Shown: piece by piece, positions 45,221 through 57,384 of the stretch
Layout: each line of letters starts with the position of its first letter
Position numbering within the stretch: position 1 is the stretch's first letter
Assembly: GCA_949751835.1 (NCBI GenBank)
Contig: CATKHK010000036.1
Coordinates: 186,001-250,000 of the forward strand
DNA: 64,000 nucleotides
Origin: Blepharisma japonicum
Taxonomy: Eukaryota; Ciliophora; Heterotrichea; Heterotrichida; Blepharismidae
Reading direction: 5' to 3'
The notes under the pieces: generated by a model
The model's input: the letters and a program-made list of their open reading frames with translations, nothing else
Database searches by the model: none
What the model was told of the DNA's origin: nothing
Made by a program: the position numbers and the translations under genes

Positions 45221-45399
45221 TAATTTAAACAGTTTTTTTTATTTAATTACTCAAAAATATAATAAATAAAATCGAAAATTCGATCAAATCAAATAAATTC
45301 TTTTATATTTAATAATGGCAACTATAGTTTTATTTTTGACTCTATTAGATTTTTTTCTCCATCTCTCCTTAATCCAATATATAATTTAGAGCTTAATTA

Positions 45400-47084
45400 A
45401 TGGAATTTCCAAGCAAATCCAAAAATCAAGACTTATTCCTCATCATCGAAGGCGAAAAGTTTGAGATAGACAGCTGAATTTTAAGGGATATAAATGTAAA
45501 GCTGCCTATTATACTGCCTGCTTCTATAACAAAAACTCACTTTTCCCAATTTTGTGCTTTTCTTTCTTCGCCAAAAGCAAAAATCAACGACCAAGTTTCA
45601 TTATGCAAAATTTTTGAAATTGCAGCAATTCTTCAGCATCAACTTAGCGAAAAAATAGCGCAAAAAATGATAATCCCAAGACTTAACAAAAAATCTTCAC
45701 TTATTTTCTTTGATGCAGCCGTTAGCCAAATGAAGACACAAAATAATTGTTTATGGAATGATATTTATGATGCTTGCTTAGCTACAATTGAAGATTATAT
45801 ATTTTCATATACAAAAAATGATTTTTTATGACTCTCAATTGACTCTATTCAAGCCTTGCTGAATATATATTACAATCAGCAAATAGCTTCATCAATAATT
45901 CCTGCGCTGAAGTTAAAGAGAGAGGCTTTAGGAATTTTTGATTTACTGAACAAAGAAGAGATAATTAATAACAAGTCATTTTTCCTACCCGATATAGACT
46001 ATAATTGGGTTTTGCCAAAAGACAAAACCACTATTTACTTCGAAAGCGAAGCATTTTTAATAGAAAACCTCAAATTTTCACTGATTTTAATTAAATTCCC
46101 AAATGAAAATAAATGCGAACTCTATCTTCAATCATCAAGAAATACTGAAGAGCAAAGAATCATCACTTTAAGCTACACATTAAAAATCGCAGAAAAAAAA
46201 TATAAAGCTGTGGAGATAATTAATATGATTTCAGGTCCAAATTCCCAGCTTCTTATTCTTTCATTTGCTATTGACTTAATTAGCCAAGTTCCAGAAACAA
46301 AAAAAATTTCTGCTTAAAATTAGAAAAAATTTCATCTGCGATTCTTAATTATATTGCTGAGAATCCTGATGAAACCTTATTAATTGAAGATCTATCTACT
46401 TTTTCACGTACTCGGCTAAGCCTCTTATTGAAATTTAAGTATTTAAAACTTGCCAATGAAGATGATGCTTTAAATTTAGTTGGCAGATTTACCCAGGAAA
46501 ATAAAATCAGCAATGAGCCTCTTACTGATCTACTTGGTCCTATTAAATGGGAATTTGTTTCTCCTAATGAGTTATTTAGATCTGCTTTTACTTATCAAGC
46601 TTTCAGAGAATCTCCATATTTTATCCAAAAATTTAATCAAGAGGTATTATTTAAGACACATTGCCAAACAAGAAAGCATCGAGAAAGGCCTAGAATAAGC
46701 TGCTTAAACCCCAAAAATGAAGCGAAAAATGTTCTTGAAGACTTTTGCAATATTTTTTTAGATGATGAAGAACTACCAAAAGAAACTGAAGCTGTCTATT
46801 TAAATGAAATTTTATCGCGAAAAGACCTAGAACTCCAAAACTTAAAAGGGTCATTCAATTCTCTCTCCTTAACAAGATGTACAAGCTCTCCTGACATTAT
46901 ACAAATCAAACCCCACGACGAAATGCTTGACAGCAGTCCAGGATTCCCTCCAATGTCCCCAATAAAAATATTCAGACGAAGCGAATCCCCATTAAACCCA
47001 ATCCCTGAGCTTATTCTCCCAGACAAAGCAGAAACTGCAGATCTTGCAATTCTTTCACTTCTCAGCAAACTTGAAAAATATTAA
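45400..47084 (+). CDS. BTB/BACK-like protein with an apparent frameshift
   Basis: The first part runs from ATG 45400 to TAA 46315-46317 (305 residues, two TGA as Trp). It starts with a BTB-like core (DLFLIIEGEKFEIDSW, LRDINVKLPIIL) and a BACK-like helical segment (NDIYDACLATIEDYIF). The second part, 46305-47084, continues in the -1 frame without any ATG (LEKISSAILNYIAENPDETLLIEDLSTFSRTRL split), then a Ser/Pro-rich tail. The shift falls at a run of eight A (46299-46306), phased as A AAA AAA. No GT-AG intron fits. Either one base is missing in the assembly, or the gene uses -1 frameshifting, or it is recently broken. BTB-BACK proteins are often substrate adaptors for cullin-3 ligases. Confidence 0.55.
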
Positions 47085-47137
47085 CCTATCAATAATATAA
47101 ATAGTAATCCTATTAAATCTGAGGTTTTTATATTTTA

Positions 47138-48055
47138 ATGGAGCCGAAGATTTATATTATCGGTGGAGGTGCTGTTTTGCTTATAGGTATCATCCTGTTT
47201 GCCTTATCATTTGACTCAATAGAGCCAACTGAATGGGGATTGTGCTATAATACTTGGACCAAGACAGTTTATGAAGACGAAATCTACGCAGGTGGCCGAT
47301 ATGTGATAGGTTTCACGAATTCCTTTATAGCTTTCCCTAGAAACTTAAGGACTATTGAATTTTCTGATACCGCACATGCTCAAGGCGGATCCCTTAAAAC
47401 GAGAACTAAGGAAGGTCTTTCACTAGGCCTTGAACTGTCTTTCCAATATGAGCTGATTAGAAATCAAATACCTAAGCTCTACGAAATTTCTAATGTGAAT
47501 TTTGAACAAACCTTTATCAGAATTGCTAGAGACACGATCTTGCAAGAAGCAGGCAACCACCAAGCCCCTGAATATTGGACCAATAGAACCCAGATTGGAA
47601 ATACAATGAGAGAAATCCTCAACTTAGAATTGCAGAATGCCTATGCATACTGTAGAAGCTTGCAAATAATGAAAATTATTTTACCTGATAGCTATGAGCA
47701 GAGTATTGTGGATACACAAGTTGAAGTCCAGAAAACGACCATGAAAGGCTTTGAGCAGCAAGCTGAAGTTGTGAGGCAGAAAAGTTTGGTTCTTCAGTCT
47801 GAATGTGATCAAAATATTACTATTATTGAGTCAAGTGCAAATGCTCAGGCTTATTTCTTGAAAGAACTTGCAAAATCAGTTGCGAGCACTAATACATTAG
47901 AAATGCAATCATATGTCTATTCTCAAGCTATTGATCTTTTAGGCTTTTCTCAAGAAGAATTTAGTGAGTACTTATTCTTAAGGTCAGTAAAAGATAAAGA
48001 TGACGCCACTGTTGTTGTTGGAGTTGATAGCGCAATGATCCAAGTTAAAGGCTAA
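47138..48055 (+). CDS. SPFH/band-7 (prohibitin-like) membrane protein
   Basis: 305 residues, single exon. One N-terminal transmembrane segment (IIGGGAVLLIGIILFAL), then an SPFH domain (IEPTEWGLCYNTWTKTV to about residue 200) and a helical region with VEVQKTTMKGFEQQAEVVRQKS. Family members form large ring or cage assemblies at membranes (prohibitins, stomatins, flotillins). The subfamily is unclear; ciliates have many such copies. Starts 53 bp after the BTB-like gene and converges on TrpRS (36 bp). Confidence 0.85.
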   Translation: MEPKIYIIGGGAVLLIGIILFALSFDSIEPTEWGLCYNTWTKTVYEDEIYAGGRYVIGFTNSFIAFPRNLRTIEFSDTAHAQGGSLKTRTKEGLSLGLELSFQYELIRNQIPKLYEISNVNFEQTFIRIARDTILQEAGNHQAPEYWTNRTQIGNTMREILNLELQNAYAYCRSLQIMKIILPDSYEQSIVDTQVEVQKTTMKGFEQQAEVVRQKSLVLQSECDQNITIIESSANAQAYFLKELAKSVASTNTLEMQSYVYSQAIDLLGFSQEEFSEYLFLRSVKDKDDATVVVGVDSAMIQVKG

Positions 48056-48091
48056 AGGCTTTAAGCTAAATCAGTTATTTACTTAGGTTTT

Positions 48092-49264
48092 CTATAATTT
48101 TACATCTAGTTCCCTAATTTCCATAAATTTATCAATGAGCTCATCAGTAACTTCTTTTTTCTTTATCTTATGCTCCTCTACTAATTTTTGTAACAGTCCA
48201 ATTAATTCCTTCTTAACTTCCCCAGTTGTGATTTCTCCTTTTCCATATTTCTGCCTAATTTCTTCTAATCTTTCATCATCTTCCATAAGGAAGCTTAAAT
48301 ATTGAAATGGCACATCAACTTCTAAATTCGCACCTTTCTCTCTGTGATCTTGTAGTGTTTTTCCACCTCCAGAAAAGGCAAAGCTTTTTATTTTTCTTTC
48401 AATTTCTTTATTGCTATCTGTCAAATAAATTGCTGTGTTTTCGTCGCTAGCTGACATTTTAGTATGAAGTCCTTGCAGAGCTGGGAAAAATTTTGCATGA
48501 AGTACTGCTGGTTTTAAATAATTTATTTTTGGAGCTATATCTCTAGTAAGTCTAAAATATGGGTCTTGATCAATAGCTTCTGGGATTAAACAAGGAATAT
48601 CATTTCTATTTTTAAATATATGCGGAAAAGAATTAGAAAATGCTGGGACAGCTTGTAATGGAGGATAAGCGATTTTTCCTACACAGTCACTCCCATTGAA
48701 GCCGAAACACCCAAAAATTTGATTTACAGTAAGATGTTTTTGCATTTTTAGAAAATTTGGGTATAAGAAATTAATGTAAGAAGTGTCTGTAAAAATAAAG
48801 GTCTTGTTTATATCAAAACCGCATGCGATAATATCTCTAATATTTTCTCTCGAAAATTGCTTTACTTGCTCTAATGATAATTCTTGTCTATACAAATATT
48901 TTTCATCATCTGTAATTTGTATTACTACAGGAACATCAAATACATCTTGAAGCCATTTGTTCAATATAAACGGTATCATATGTCCTAGATGCAATGCAGC
49001 TGAGCTTGGACCTCTTCCTGTATACAAATAAAACGGCTTTTTCATCTTAGCTGTATTTAAAATCATCTCTAAATCTCTATGTGCAAAATAAATTCCTCTT
49101 CTTAACAAATGATGAGCTTTTTTTCCAGTTATATCTTCAATTTCTTTAATATGTGCTGGTAGCACCTTTTGACATCCAAACTGAGCTACAAGTTTGTCAT
49201 AGTCAACGCCTTTTTTACCAGCTTGAATATTAAAAGGAGTAACTATATCTTCAATTAAATCCAT
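48092..49264 (-). CDS. WARS: Cytosolic tryptophanyl-tRNA synthetase
   Basis: 390 residues, class Ic synthetase. ATP-binding motifs: GRGPSSAALHLGH (HIGH-like) and TKMSASD (KMSKS-like). Eukaryotic signature blocks are complete: QDVFDVPVVIQITDDEKYL, ACGFDINKTFIF, LIPEAIDQDPYFRLTRD and AFSGGGKTLQDHR. It charges tRNA-Trp. In this genome both TGG and TGA are read as Trp, so the enzyme must supply tRNA that decodes TGA as well; its own gene contains no TGA. Human WARS1 has an extra WHEP domain, absent here. Confidence 0.96.
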   Translation of the reverse strand: MDLIEDIVTPFNIQAGKKGVDYDKLVAQFGCQKVLPAHIKEIEDITGKKAHHLLRRGIYFAHRDLEMILNTAKMKKPFYLYTGRGPSSAALHLGHMIPFILNKWLQDVFDVPVVIQITDDEKYLYRQELSLEQVKQFSRENIRDIIACGFDINKTFIFTDTSYINFLYPNFLKMQKHLTVNQIFGCFGFNGSDCVGKIAYPPLQAVPAFSNSFPHIFKNRNDIPCLIPEAIDQDPYFRLTRDIAPKINYLKPAVLHAKFFPALQGLHTKMSASDENTAIYLTDSNKEIERKIKSFAFSGGGKTLQDHREKGANLEVDVPFQYLSFLMEDDERLEEIRQKYGKGEITTGEVKKELIGLLQKLVEEHKIKKKEVTDELIDKFMEIRELDVKL

Positions 49265-49309
49265 TTATATTTAAAATAATTAACTATATCTCAAAGATAT
49301 AATCAAAAT

Positions 49310-52300
49310 TTAGACTGGAACAGTAATACAAAGCTTGCCGGATTCGAAATAAAGAAGATCTACTACTTTGGAAAGGTTATCTTGAAGCATCTCGCGCTTT
49401 CTTACGTTAAGTAGGCTGAGAAGATCTGAAAAAGACATATTCAGCTCTTTGCTTTCTTGAGGGTTTGTAGCCAAAATTGAAATTTGTTCTTTTCCGCCAA
49501 AGTCAAGTTCGTATATTCTGACGAAGTAAAAATTGTCTGATTTTAGCCTGCTTCTTCCTCTATACAATAGCCTTCTTCTTGGCTTTTCTTTTGTTTTAGC
49601 TGATCCTAAAACTACAAATCCATACTTAATCTCAACGATTTCAATGAGTTTTAATTGATAAATCCCTATAAGTTCATCAAATTTTCATATCCCCAGCATT
49701 TCACATATTTCGCCTTCAGAGTAGCAGCTATATTTTGGCTTTGCCACTCCTGAAACTAAAGGAAAAGCGTCCACAATTACATTTGACTTCGCCAGCTTTC
49801 CCCCTTGTTGTCCTCCAAGGTCTTTAAAAGTTTTTTGACTTAATCCTTCTTCAGTAACTGTAATGAAATATAAAACCCCATTGAATTCTTTTTTGCCAAA
49901 TGAAATGTATTCTTTTAAAAGTTGATTTTGGATTTTTCTGCCTTTGAATCTTTTATAGTCTTTATATCTTCTTATATAGCTTTGAATAAGAAGAAGCGCT
50001 TTGGCTACATCTCCAGACTTTGCAGCTGGAGTGCTTCAGAATTCGAAAGATTCTTCAGAAATTGCAGATTTATTTTCTGGCTGAATTTCAGAGTTTGCTG
50101 TACTAATTTCATTTAAATTGAGAATTGAGTCATCTGCTCTTGCTTTTATTGGTGTAGATGAAATATGAGAATTTAAGCTTGGAGGATTTCGAATATTAGA
50201 GCCAGCTGTCGGGGAAATTTCAGTGCTAGATTGAAATGGATTGTTAAAACTTGGGCTATTAATTTTATTTTCTTTTGATATTGGCTGAAGCTCTTTTATA
50301 GATGGAGGATTTGGAAGGTTTTTTGATGAATTTAAGCTTACTCTTTGTTGTCTGACTGTTGGAATTTCTTCTTTATTTGGCTTTGTTATTTTTGGAGGAG
50401 TTGGAGAAACTCTTATTTGAGAATCTTTTGAAGTGGCTTTACTTGGAGGACTTTTGGCTTCTGGCTCTTGCTTTAAACTTTTGTCTGTTATCTTATTATT
50501 TTTTGGGTTTAAAAAAGATGAACTGCCTGGCTGGGGACTTAATCTGGTGATGCTTTTTACTTCTTCGGTTATTTTTGGAACTTGAAGTCTTTTAGACGAA
50601 TATTCTTTTTGTGCATTTTTATTTTTCTCATCAAAAGATTTCGGATCTTGTTTTTTTAGAAGAATCTCTTCATTGGAATGATTATCTTTCTTCACGCTCC
50701 CATCTGCTTCTGGCTCATGGTTTAAAAGCAGAGTATTTTCTTCGTCGAAATGATTATCTTTTTTATTACTTTTAGTTTCCTCTGTTTCTTTGTTTAAAAA
50801 GGGAGTGATTTCCTCATTAAGATGAATAATTGATATATCTGAAACGAATGATTTTACAACCGAAGGCTCGCTTTCTGATCTCTTAGCTTTCTCTTCATTA
50901 ATATCATTAGACTTTGGATAACTATTTTCTTCCTCAAAATCCCTGGTAGGAAATTGTGGACTCATTGGCTCTGTTTCAAATTTTTTATCGCTCTTAGAGT
51001 TAACTCCCATAAATCGTTGAGCGACTATCGAATTTTTCTCATTTAAAAGATGTATGTTTTCATCAAAACCTAAAGTTGGAAGTTGGCCCATAGGTGAAAT
51101 TATTGGCTTATTTTCAGTATTTTTTTCTTTTTGATCTCCCTTATTGCTTTGTGGTCCCAATTGAATTTTGTCTTTTGCGAAATCAATTTTTTTTCCAATA
51201 TTTTCTAAAGCGGATAGTTTTTCTTCAGAAATCGATTTATTTTCAGCAGAGCTATCTAAGGAACCCTGATTTTTTGGGAGTGAAGTAATTGATGAATACC
51301 CATCTGCTTCAATGAGTGGTGCAGCTAACAAATCTTTTTTACTTTCTGTATCAGCCTGTTTTTGTGTGAAAGTTTTTTCATCAGAACTTTTTGCCTCTTC
51401 TTTATTAATCATTGCAGTAGTTTCGTTTTCTTCTTCGCTTTCTTCATTTAAGCTTTTATCTTGGCTTATTTTATTATTAGTTAATATTTCACTACTCTGC
51501 TGTCTATCTGTGGGATACGGGCTGGTCTCTCGAGCATGATTAATAGTTGGATCGTTTAAATATTTTAATGCAGGATTTATTTCTTTTCCAGAGTATAGCA
51601 TTACTGCTGCATTGTTATCAATTGGAATCAGCATATTTTTTTGCTGTATTTCATGCAATTTTGCTAAAGTTTTTCTTTTGAATGGATTTTCTTCATTCAA
51701 GACCGGATTATCTCTTATTGGAACTAGTGTCTTTTCTGCACTGGCCCTCAATTTTGGGTCCTGCTTATTTATATTGCTATTTGATTTTAATCCTGGCAGC
51801 TTCATATTTTTCTTGCTATTTTTGGGTGCAACATTTTGTATTTTTCGAGCCTTTCCCTTACCAAATTTTTCTTCATTAGTCTTAAAAGATGAATTTTCTT
51901 CAGGAAATTGCGACCTAATATATTCTAAATATTGGCTATTTTCTTCATTAATTTCATATTTTTCTTCGAGCTGCCTAATATAATTATATCATTCCTCTGC
52001 CTGGTCATTATTATCTTGATTTAAACGAATAACACACAAGATACTAGCTGCATCAACTAAGCATTGAATAACTCCTTTATTTTCATTTGAATCTATATTT
52101 AATAGATGCTCAGCAAAGGAAACTGATTTTTTAGCCTTGCTGATCGCTTTGTCTATATTTTCGTTTTCTAAATATAGTGTGCATACCCTTAAATAAATTT
52201 CAGGAATTTTCACTCTGCAGCTTGGGTTTTCTTTTGCAAGCTTTAAGGCATCTTGATGGCATTTTTTAAGGAGACCAAGCTTATTTTCAGACTTGGCTAT

Positions 52301-52621
52301 TTCTCCGAGTAAGAGTTTCATTTCAATATTGATATCCGGGACCAATAAGTTGTATTTGGTAAGAAAAGCCATAAACATTTCGGAAATTTTCAGTGCTGAA
52401 TTTAGTTCAAAACTATCAATGCATGATTGAATTATTTCAATTGTGCGAGATGTAAAGGAAGTTATTAGACTTGTGGAACCGGTGGCAAGATGTATGGAAA
52501 GCTCTAGAGCTCCAAGATCTGATACTGAGATTAAATATGATAATTTTTCTTCAATGTTAAATCTATCAATTGTCACTGATAAAAGCTGTAAGATATTGGA
52601 GGCTAGTTGAGATTCTGACAT
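49310..52621 (-). CDS. TPR-like / disordered / IQ-motif protein
   Basis: 1103 residues if it starts at the ATG at 52619-52621 (an upstream in-frame Met at 52693 would add 24). TGA codons at 51989 and 50036 are read as Trp. Residues 1-~235 are helical with TPR-like pairs (IPEIYLRVCTLYLENENIDKA). A ~600-residue acidic, Ser-rich linker contains three 24-residue repeats (50618-50824). An IQ motif (IQSYIRRYKDYKR) suggests calmodulin or centrin binding, followed by a ~240-residue C-terminal globular part rich in strands (LLYRGRSRLKSDNFYFV, then ISILATNP). No family name can be given. The stop lies 45 bp from TrpRS. Confidence 0.72.
50618..50824 (-). repeat. 24-residue acidic repeat, three copies, within the IQ protein
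   Basis: Units read HLNEEITPFLNKETEETKSN(KKDN), HFDEENTLLLNHEPEADGSV(KKDN) and HSNEEILLKKQDPKSFDEKN. The first two end in KKDN and all open with H-x-N/D-E-E. Within a disordered linker. Confidence 0.7.
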
Positions 52622-53244
52622 TTCTTTTGTTTGAATGAATTTATAAAAAATTAAATAATAATTAATAGAGTTTTTAAGAAAAATACAAGACATGATTTAG
52701 TCCTAAAAAATTTAAAGATTTTTATTACTATTTTTATAATTAAAGATAGAATTTGCTATTATTTTTAATATCAATTTGTTGGAAGGTATATAAATACTGT
52801 TTTAGGGGAGATAAATTTATGATTTCACTATTTACTTTTAATTAAGCCTGCCTTATTCTTACCCACTTATAAATTAAACATTTCATATTAATAACAGATC
52901 GTGGAAAATTAATAAGCTTTCAGAAAATATTCCTAATCTTGACAATAAGCAGATTTAAAATAATTTAAAATAAATTATGGTCTGGCCATCCATGCTTTTT
53001 ATTTAGTTATGCGATATTTGATATGCTGAATAGCATTATAATAATTTTAAAATGCATATCAAAGTTGAGCAAATCCCTAAGAATATGAGGTAAAAATTAA
53101 TTAATTATGGTAATTGCATCATTTTTCTATAATAGTTGAAAAATATTGCAAAAGATATTTTATTGATGATTTATCACATTTGATTAATAGTAAAACTATT
53201 TTTTTTAATTACTAAGACTGATTTGGATAAATAAGTTAATAATC
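52622..53244. other. Intergenic region between divergent genes
   Basis: About 620 bp, AT-rich, between the IQ protein and the receptor. Nothing recognisable on either strand. Confidence 0.5.
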
Positions 53245-56200
53245 ATGAAACAACATGAAGAATTAGTCAGACCTCCTTCTTCAAATTTGCTATATTTTAT
53301 GTTTTCTTTGTTTTTTACCTGAATACAGCAGAGCTTTAGCATAGAAATTATTGTCATTTTTGACGCCAGGATAAAAAGGGCTGAAACTTGGAATGAGACA
53401 TCTTTTCTCGATCAAATTCAAGCTGAAAATTCAGTTGTTGAGTGGCATAGTTGCCAATGAACAGTTGCACCCAGTTGTATTGAACATTATCCAAGCTCAT
53501 TTATAGTATTAGATTTATCAGATGATATTGAAATTCAATTTTCTGTCTCTGAATTTTGTGCACGCAACCACCTAATTCATTTAGTTTTAGAAAATAACCT
53601 CAAATATAGGAATGATTGAACCTTTTCAATTGCTCCTCCATATGGAGTTCAAATAAAGACATATTTTGCTGTTTTACAGTATTTTAATTGGACTCAAGGT
53701 GTTCTAATAACTGATGATATTTCAAATGGCACTCAAAATCAATTTAGGGAATATTCAAATGATATAAAGGCTTTAATAATTGAGTCACAGACAAATATAA
53801 ATGACTTTGTAAACAGAATTATAGTTCCTATGGGCTCGACTCTGTATTATATTTCTACACGTTTTACTGATACAAAAGAGCTTCAAGAAGCATTAGTTAC
53901 AGCAAAACTCTTAACAATTGGAAATGGTATAATATTTGCACAAAAAAGTGGCTATAATTGTGAAATTGAAGGATCATTAATTATCACTGAGTTAGGCTAT
54001 GAAAATATCACTTCAGAAGTAAATTACATGAAAAAGTCAATAGAAAATGCTATTAATTTTATTTTAAATAACACAATAGGAAATACTGTCGACGAAATTT
54101 TTGCAATGTTAAAATTGAAATGAAATGAGCAAACTAGTTTTTCGTTAATAAATGTGCAAAATAAAAATAGAACAGTAGTTGGGCAAATTATTAATGGAAA
54201 TCTTGAACTTTTCGGAAATTTAACATTTATAGGGAATTCTAGTAAAGTTCCTAAATCTACAAAAAAGGTACTACAATGAAGCATCGAAGCTGGAGGAACT
54301 AATCCTGGTTCACTTTCAACGACAGTAAGCGTTATCGGAGGTAGGGGCTCAGCTATAGCGCAGAACGAAATAAATAATAACGGCTCACAACTTTTATCAA
54401 ATTTTCAACTGCAATCTTTTAATTTCGACTGTGGGGCAACATTTTATGATCAAACATTTGCGACAGCATGCTACAAAAACGACATAGACAAATTTGGTTT
54501 GGCTCATATTTCTCCACTTGGATCAGCTATGGCATATTATTCGATGCTCACTTTTAGAAAGCTGAATTTAACTTTCCCTAACATTGGCTGTACAAATGCA
54601 GACGCTTCTTTAAATAACACTAAAATTTTCCCTTGATATGCACGGGTTCAAATCTCTAGCTCCTATGCATTTTCTCTCGTCCCAATCCTTCTGAATGCAC
54701 TTGGCTGAAAGGAAATCGGAATTTTATATCAAAATGATAGCTATGGGCAATCCGGGTATTATTATATTAAGCAGAGTATTGAGAAACACGATATAAAAAT
54801 AATAAATCCTGAGAACTCAAGAGTAATTCCTGCTAATCTGAACAGGACTTCTGTTAAAGATTATAAGTACATAATGCAAAGTATTATAGATTCTGAAACG
54901 AGACTTCTTGTATATTTATTGCAATTTCCTTTATGCAATTATGTAATGGAGGAGCTATATGATTTAGGCATGAGAAAAGGAGATATTATTATTTTTACAC
55001 TAATCTCTGATTTATTACCGCTTTACAGCTACAATGACACTTTTCTTTACAAAAGGTTAGAAATAGGAACTCCGATGTTTTCTATTGTGGGTCAAAACTG
55101 GGCTGGGGATTTGGGTAAAAATATTTTAGTTAAATATATGCAAATATATAAAAGCTCTCCAAATTCATTTACGTGCTTTTATTATGATGGCCTCTATTTA
55201 ATTGCTCATGCTTTGGATTATATGATAAATAGAGGATATGATTATTATGATCCTGCTAAATTGATGGCAGCAATAAGAAACCAACAGTTTGTCGGTTGCA
55301 CTGGGAGGGTTTCTATTGAGAAAGGAAGCAATGACAGAATAATGGATACTATTGATATACAAGGAAATTGGCTATATGAAAATGGTACACTAATTGTATA
55401 TAAAATTGGAGATTTTCGACCATTTAGCTTAAAACTCATAAGTATAGAGCATCCAATTTTTTATCCAGATGGCTCTACAAATAAGCCAACTGATCTTAGA
55501 AATGCTAATCAAAAATGCCCTTTCGAAGATAGACTTATAAAAACATTTGCAAAAGGGCGGCTTCTTTTATTTGGTATTTGTTTTGCTGTAGCTTTAGTAT
55601 CAATTATAATAACAATTGCAATATGGAAAAAGTGATGGGATGTACCAATTGAGCCACTCACCCAAAGAGAAGAAATTTCTCTCCAAGATCTGATAGTTGG
55701 CTTTACAATTTGTATTGAATTCTTTCAATTTTCAGCAATGGGCCCTGATTTTGCACCTATAAGCACATTATTATCTGATCTTAGCAATTCATTTTCTCTA
55801 GATCTTGATGATGTTCTAAAAATGGAAAGTGGAGTATTTTGGATCATTGTTGATGCTGTATATGGAGGAATTGCATTATGGCTTCTTCTATGCATAGTTG
55901 TGCTAATGCGTTTGGATGAAAGATTCCCATCTTTTTCTCCATTTAGATTTCTGGACTGAGTTGCTGACTATTTAATGCCTATACTTGGCAATTTATGCTT
56001 TATTCCATTTGTATCAATATGTTTAGATATTTTTGTATGTGATCAAGCAATTGGAGACAGCTTTACAGACAGCTTTATGTCAAAAGACTGCACTTATTTT
56101 TGCTGAAAAGACGAGCATTTAGTATATGCTGTTTTATCATTTTTCGCACTTCTTGCTTACGAACCATTTGCAGTATTTTGTAGACCTCTCTGGCAAGAAT

Positions 56201-56700
56201 TGCAGCTTTTTCTTCATGTTAAAACAGTGCCTCTTTACTTAATGGTAAAATCTATATTTCAAGTTACATTAATTGTGCTTAATAAAACAGTTAAAAGAGC
56301 TACCGGCTTAGGCCATGGAATCACTTTTATCGCTTTGATGATAATTTATGTTGTTTTTATTTTCAGATTCAAGCCATATAACTACCCGAGATTTAGTTGG
56401 TGGCAGGCATTGAGTCTAGTTGGGGTGATTTGGATAGCATTCCTTTCTACAATAATTTTGAGAGCTGGCGGAGACCCAACAATATACCTTATCCTTTTAT
56501 TTGCTGGATGGGTGATTTTGGCCTTATTTGGTTTTTATGTACAGGCCAAGAGATATCCCAGCATGCTGTATAGGAAAAAAGCTGGAGATACAAGCACTTT
56601 GTTTAAGTTTGCCTTTACTTTTGGGAAAATTGCCAGAAGCTCATTAGCAAAAATAATTCCTTCAAGTGAAAGCAAAAGTAACAGGTTAGCGAACGAATAG
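53245..56700 (+). CDS. Receptor: periplasmic-binding-protein ectodomain plus polytopic membrane domain
   Basis: A single 1151-residue frame broken by about ten in-frame TGA (Trp), ending in TAG. A signal peptide-like segment (LLYFMFSLFF) leads into an extracellular region of ~740 residues. Its second half resembles the type-1 periplasmic binding/ANF receptor fold (LGWKEIGILYQNDSYGQSGY, YDGLYLIAHALDYM, RNQQFVGCTGRVSI). From ~770 there are eight hydrophobic segments, separated by signature turns FPSFSPFRFLDW, GNLCFIPFVSICLDIFVC, FCRPLWQEL and FRFKPYNYPRFSWWQ. No kinase, cyclase or ion-pore motif was seen. It looks like a ciliate chemoreceptor-type protein; ligand and signalling output are unknown. 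Confidence 0.75.
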
Positions 56701-56901
56701 TTATATATATCATAATTTAAATTTCATTTTATTTGCAAAAAAGCCCTAGCATAATTAAATAAAAATTGGAATGCAATTGTTAAATATTGATATGGAAGCA
56801 TTGCTATGCATTAAGTATTATTAATTATTATTTATTTTAAGATTAGATAAAATTACTTAGATTAATAAAATATTCATTAATTAAAAGGGGGACTTTAAAT
56901 A

Positions 56902-57384
56902 ATGATATCAAAGTTACTAGGAGAAGACCTCGCCCATGAATTTGCATTCCTAGATTCAGAAACATCTGCAGATAGCAGATTAGAGAGAAACCTTGAGCCA
57001 CCTATCAAACGTAAAAGAAAGATCATCACTTCTCAAGGCCGGCATGGAATAGTGGAAGATATCTCATCAGAATGATGCAAGCCAAACGAGCCTATTCTTG
57101 AAAAACCCAAAGTAACTGCAATGAAGCAAGCAAAGATAGCAAAAGAAGAAATCAAACATATTATTCAAGAAAGGGAAAATGTATCAAAGATTGATGCTAC
57201 ACCTCTTGAACAAAATAATCCAAGTGGCAAGTGAAACAGTCAAAAAATAAAAATTGGGGTTCCTCAAGATCTTTTGAATGCATTCCCATGGCTAGATTCC
57301 CCAAGAGAATTGGTAGGGGGCGCACAAGAAAATGATTCTACAGAGAAGCAATATGATTTTCTGGAAAAATTTTTAAGAACTTAA
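56902..57384 (+). CDS. Hypothetical basic/acidic small protein
   Basis: 160 residues from ATG 56902 to TAA 57382-57384, visible only if two TGA are read as Trp (SSEWCKP and SGKWNSQ). A nuclear-localisation-like PPIKRKRK lies at ~34-41. Both ends are acidic/hydrophobic (FAFLDSETSAD, NAFPWLDSPRELVGG). No family was recognised. Codon use matches its neighbours, and the frame is uninterrupted by TAA/TAG, which supports a real gene. Confidence 0.6.
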
